Shown: positions 61,665 to 64,000 of the stretch, in pieces
Layout: every line of letters starts with the position of its first letter
Position numbering within the stretch: the stretch's first letter is position 1
Assembly: GCF_000375585.1 (NCBI RefSeq)
Contig: NZ_AQWP01000012.1
Coordinates: 1 to 64,000 of the forward strand
Direction: 5' to 3'
Length of the DNA: 64,000 bases
Origin: Sinorhizobium meliloti 4H41
Lineage (GTDB): Bacteria > Pseudomonadota > Alphaproteobacteria > Rhizobiales > Rhizobiaceae
Notes under the pieces: generated by a model
Told to the model about the DNA's origin: nothing
The model's database searches: none
The model's input: only the letters and a program-made list of their open reading frames with translations
Made by a program: the position numbers and the translations under genes

Positions 61665-62564
61665 TCAGGCGCCGCAATCCCGATTGAATTCTGAAAGAAT
61701 CCAGTCGCGAAAATTGCGGATCTTCGGGACGTTGCGTCGGGCATGCGGATAGACCAGCCAATAGTCGTGGCCATCGCTGCCGCGCAAATCGAAGGGTTGA
61801 TAAAGCCGACCGAGCGCGACGTCGTCGGTATAGAATTGAGGAGTGAGGATCGCAACGCCTTGCCCGGCGATCGCGGCCCCTGCTTCGAAGGACTGGGCGC
61901 CGAGCCGTGTCGGAACCCGACCGTCGAGGTCCGCGTCGTGGACGCCAGCAGCGCGAAACCACTGCGGCCACCAGCGGTCCTGAGGGTCGATGATGCGCAG
62001 CTTCAGGAGATCCCGCGGTTCATTCACGCCGCCGATCGTCGCGGCGAGCGCGGGACTGAGCATCGGCGTAAATTCTACTTTCATCAGTCGATGGCTGACG
62101 AGACCCGGCCAAACGCCCAACCCGGACCGGATTGCCACGTCCACTGCCTCTTTGCTGAAGTCGATCATCGCATCATTCGCCGACAGCCGAACGGCCATGT
62201 TCGGCTGGGCGAGTTGGAAGGTGCCGATATGGCGGGCGAGCCATTGCGAGGCGAAGGTCGCAGTCGAACTGATGAGCAGGGCGGACGCCGCGTCGCCGCG
62301 CGCGGAGGCGACCGCCTCCTGCATCAGTTCGAAGGCTTCCGTCACCTTCGGCGCCAGGCGTTGCCCGACTTCGGTCAGTGCGATCTGGCGGGGACGCCTC
62401 AGGAACAGCGGCTCGCCGACGCTCTCTTCGATGAGTTTGATCTGGTAGCTGACGGCCGTCTGGGTCATGCCGAGCTCGTTGCCGGCCTTGGTGAAGCTGC
62501 CGAGCCGGGCGGCGGCTTCGAAGACCCTCAGCGCATTCAGCGGGAACTGCTTCGACATCTTCAT
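61665..62564 (-). CDS. LysR-family regulator, GcvA-like
   Basis: This 299-residue LysR protein has a helix-turn-helix (PLNALRVFEAAARLGSFTKA, MTQTAVSYQIKLIEE) and a GcvA-group effector domain (AVDVAIRSGLGVWPG, WWPQWFRAAGV). The ATG at 62564 (MKMSKQFPL) is chosen as nearest the family start. It is 87 bases upstream of puuD on the same strand and close to xdhB, so it is the likely purine-pathway regulator, sensing urate or xanthine. Confidence 0.85.
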   Translation of the reverse strand: MKMSKQFPLNALRVFEAAARLGSFTKAGNELGMTQTAVSYQIKLIEESVGEPLFLRRPRQIALTEVGQRLAPKVTEAFELMQEAVASARGDAASALLISSTATFASQWLARHIGTFQLAQPNMAVRLSANDAMIDFSKEAVDVAIRSGLGVWPGLVSHRLMKVEFTPMLSPALAATIGGVNEPRDLLKLRIIDPQDRWWPQWFRAAGVHDADLDGRVPTRLGAQSFEAGAAIAGQGVAILTPQFYTDDVALGRLYQPFDLRGSDGHDYWLVYPHARRNVPKIRNFRDWILSEFNRDCGA

Positions 62565-62666
62565 GGATAAGGTCTCTTGATGCATACAGACGGATGTTCG
62601 ATTGGAATTCGAGCATCTTTCCCGGCATCCTGCAAGTCAACTTCACCGCTTGCAAAGGGTGCTCAG

Positions 62667-62870
62667 ATGTCTTGCGATACATTGGAATATACTGAAAGAA
62701 AACCGCTCCTCTCGTTGAACGGGGCGATGCGGCTTGCCGCATCCGCCCTGCGGCGGGTGCGAGGGCGCAGCGCGCGGCTCGATCTGGAATCGACATCCGA
62801 TTACATGAAGAGAGATTTGGGCTTCATGGATGGTCGCGAACCGCGGCCAGACGATGAAATCCTGCGATAG
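62667..62870 (+). CDS. Small DUF1127-like protein
   Basis: This 67-residue basic protein has ALRRVRGRSARLDLESTSDYMKRDLGF, resembling the DUF1127 pattern in which a conserved LxxLxDxxLxDIG helix follows an arginine-rich stretch. Such small proteins affect RNA metabolism and phosphate or carbon responses in alphaproteobacteria. The ATG at 62667 follows AAAGGGTG. It sits between the LysR gene and xdhB, on the opposite strand. The match to DUF1127 is partial. Confidence 0.6.
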   Translation: MSCDTLEYTERKPLLSLNGAMRLAASALRRVRGRSARLDLESTSDYMKRDLGFMDGREPRPDDEILR

Positions 62871-62891
62871 GGGGAATATCCTCGAGGCGGT

Positions 62892-64000
62892 TCAGGTCCC
62901 TCTAAGTCGCTCCACCGCCATCAGGACACGCTCGGGCGTTGCCGGCGTATCGAGCCGGGGGCACTCGCGATAGTCGGCGACGCTGGCGACGGCCATCGAC
63001 AGGGCCTCGACCACCGAGATCGGCAGCATGAGGGGCGGCTCTCCCACGGCCTTCGACCTGCCGATCGTCTTTTCCGCGTTTTCCGACCATTCGGCGAGGC
63101 GCACGTTGAAGATCTTCGGCCGATCCGAGGCAAGGGGTATCTTGTAGGTCGAGGGCGCATGCGTCCTCAGCCGTCCCTTCTCGTCCCACCAGAGCTCTTC
63201 CGTTGTGAGCCAGCCCATCCCCTGGACGAAGCCGCCCTCGATCTGGCCGAGATCGATCGCCGGATTGAGTGAACGGCCCACGTCATGCAGCACGTCGACG
63301 CGATCGACCATGTATTCGCCTGTCAGCGTATCGATTGAGACCTCGGAAACGGCCGCGCCATAGGCAAAGTAGTAGAAGGGTGTGCCGCGGCCGGCGGCCC
63401 TGTCCCAGTGGATGCCAGGCGTCGCATAGAAGCCGGCGGCGGAGAGCTGGACACGTGCACCGTAGGCTTCCTGCACGAACTGTGCAAAGGGCACGAGCTC
63501 GTCACCGATCCTGACATGATTGGCGATGAAGGTGACGTTTTCGGCCGTCGTCTGCCATCGCTCGGCCGCAAAGGCGACGAGCCGCTCCTTGAGCTGACGC
63601 GCAGCGTCGAAGGCAGCCATGCCGTTGAGGTCGGAGCCGGAGGAGGCGGCGGTCGCAGACGTATTCGGCACCTTGCCGGTCGTCGTCGCGGTTATCTTCA
63701 CCCGGTCGATGTCTATCTGGAAACTGTCTGCAAGGACCTGCGCCACTTTCGTATAGACGCCCTGACCCATTTCGGTGCCGCCGTGGTTGAGGTGGACCGA
63801 ACCGTCCGTGTAGATGTGGACGAGGGCGCCGGCCTGATTCAGATGGGTGAGGGTGAAGGAGATGCCGAATTTCACCGGCGTCAACGCAATCCCCTTGCGG
63901 ATCACGCGGCTCGATCTGTTGAATTCGATGATCGCCGCCCGGCGCGCCTGATAGTCGGCGCTCGCTTCCAGCTCATCGACGATCCGGCCGATGATGTTGT
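62892..64000 (-). CDS. xdhB: Xanthine dehydrogenase molybdenum subunit XdhB (3' part)
   Basis: The last 369 or so codons of the large subunit are present and the 5' end is beyond the window. HLNHGGTEMGQGVYTKVAQ, SATAASSGSDLNGMA and KAVGEPPLMLPISVVEAL (the active-site Glu loop) are diagnostic of the molybdopterin domain. The enzyme oxidises hypoxanthine and xanthine to urate. It is encoded upstream of, and in the same orientation as, the LysR, puuD and guaD genes. The frame is open to position 64000. Confidence 0.94.
   Translation of the reverse strand, partial: NIIGRIVDELEASADYQARRAAIIEFNRSSRVIRKGIALTPVKFGISFTLTHLNQAGALVHIYTDGSVHLNHGGTEMGQGVYTKVAQVLADSFQIDIDRVKITATTTGKVPNTSATAASSGSDLNGMAAFDAARQLKERLVAFAAERWQTTAENVTFIANHVRIGDELVPFAQFVQEAYGARVQLSAAGFYATPGIHWDRAAGRGTPFYYFAYGAAVSEVSIDTLTGEYMVDRVDVLHDVGRSLNPAIDLGQIEGGFVQGMGWLTTEELWWDEKGRLRTHAPSTYKIPLASDRPKIFNVRLAEWSENAEKTIGRSKAVGEPPLMLPISVVEALSMAVASVADYRECPRLDTPATPERVLMAVERLRGT

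Noticed and set aside
60342-61694. 450-codon frame antisense to puuD
   Set aside because: PuuD has clear helices and CxxCH on the minus strand. The antisense frame is extremely charged and unlike any family.

Overview
The window is GC-rich alphaproteobacterial DNA. It most resembles an accessory replicon or chromid of a Sinorhizobium/Ensifer-type rhizobium. The reasons are an inositol dehydrogenase very like the rhizobial IdhA, a ChvE-GguAB sugar transporter joined to a non-phosphorylating arabinose pathway with a GbpR-like LysR regulator beside it, paired ku genes, and mosaic palindromic intergenic repeats of the rhizobial RIME/ABC kind. Species assignment is inference from remembered families; no database was searched.

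Layout, left to right. 1-1.5 kb: a complete IS481-family element, an intergenic repeat and an IS5-family scar. 1.5-4.6 kb: a CDP-sugar operon (rfbF, rfbG, sugar C-methyltransferase) whose distal end abuts the IS debris. 4.9-9.5 kb: a flavin oxidoreductase followed by a PLP decarboxylase, an EF-hand protein, a DUF488 protein and an orphan small protein. 9.8-20.5 kb: a methyltransferase, then a YcaC hydrolase / XapX / Tat-exported amidohydrolase / MFS exporter run with a convergent LysR gene, two ku genes, and a second YcaC/LysR pair. 20.5-23.5 kb: a decayed integrated element at a tRNA-Arg(CCG) gene, with a truncated integrase, a Fic remnant, a DUF6065 gene, two small genes and an internal sequence duplication.

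23.7-28.6 kb is a xylose uptake operon (xylF-xylH-xylG) with a divergent ROK repressor and a near-ideal palindromic operator. It is followed by an MHYT-GGDEF-EAL signalling protein, inositol dehydrogenase, a Phd/VapC toxin-antitoxin pair and a degenerate J-domain protein. 34.1-43.8 kb is a GbpR-like regulator and a six-gene operon that imports L-arabinose or related sugars and converts arabonate to 2-oxoglutarate. 44.2-47.5 kb holds transglutaminase, alpha-E and circularly permuted ATP-grasp genes, a widespread but poorly understood peptide-ligase-like set. Next come an EamA transporter, a metal-efflux remnant with a DUF411 protein, a DEAD-box helicase, a host-attachment-family protein, and a divergent MnmD / FAD-oxidoreductase pair that looks like a split MnmC.

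54-64 kb is a purine-degradation region: allantoinase PuuE, OHCU decarboxylase, ureidoglycolate lyase, hydroxyisourate hydrolase, guanine deaminase, cytochrome-c-linked urate hydroxylase PuuD, a LysR regulator and the end of xanthine dehydrogenase XdhB, which runs off the window. Together these cover guanine or xanthine through urate to allantoate and ureidoglycolate. No clearly unprecedented system stands out. The best candidates for new biology are the YcaC/XapX/amidohydrolase/MFS cluster with its shared LysR-box-like motif, the decayed tRNA-Arg element with DUF6065, the ATP-grasp/alpha-E/transglutaminase operon, and the split MnmC pair.
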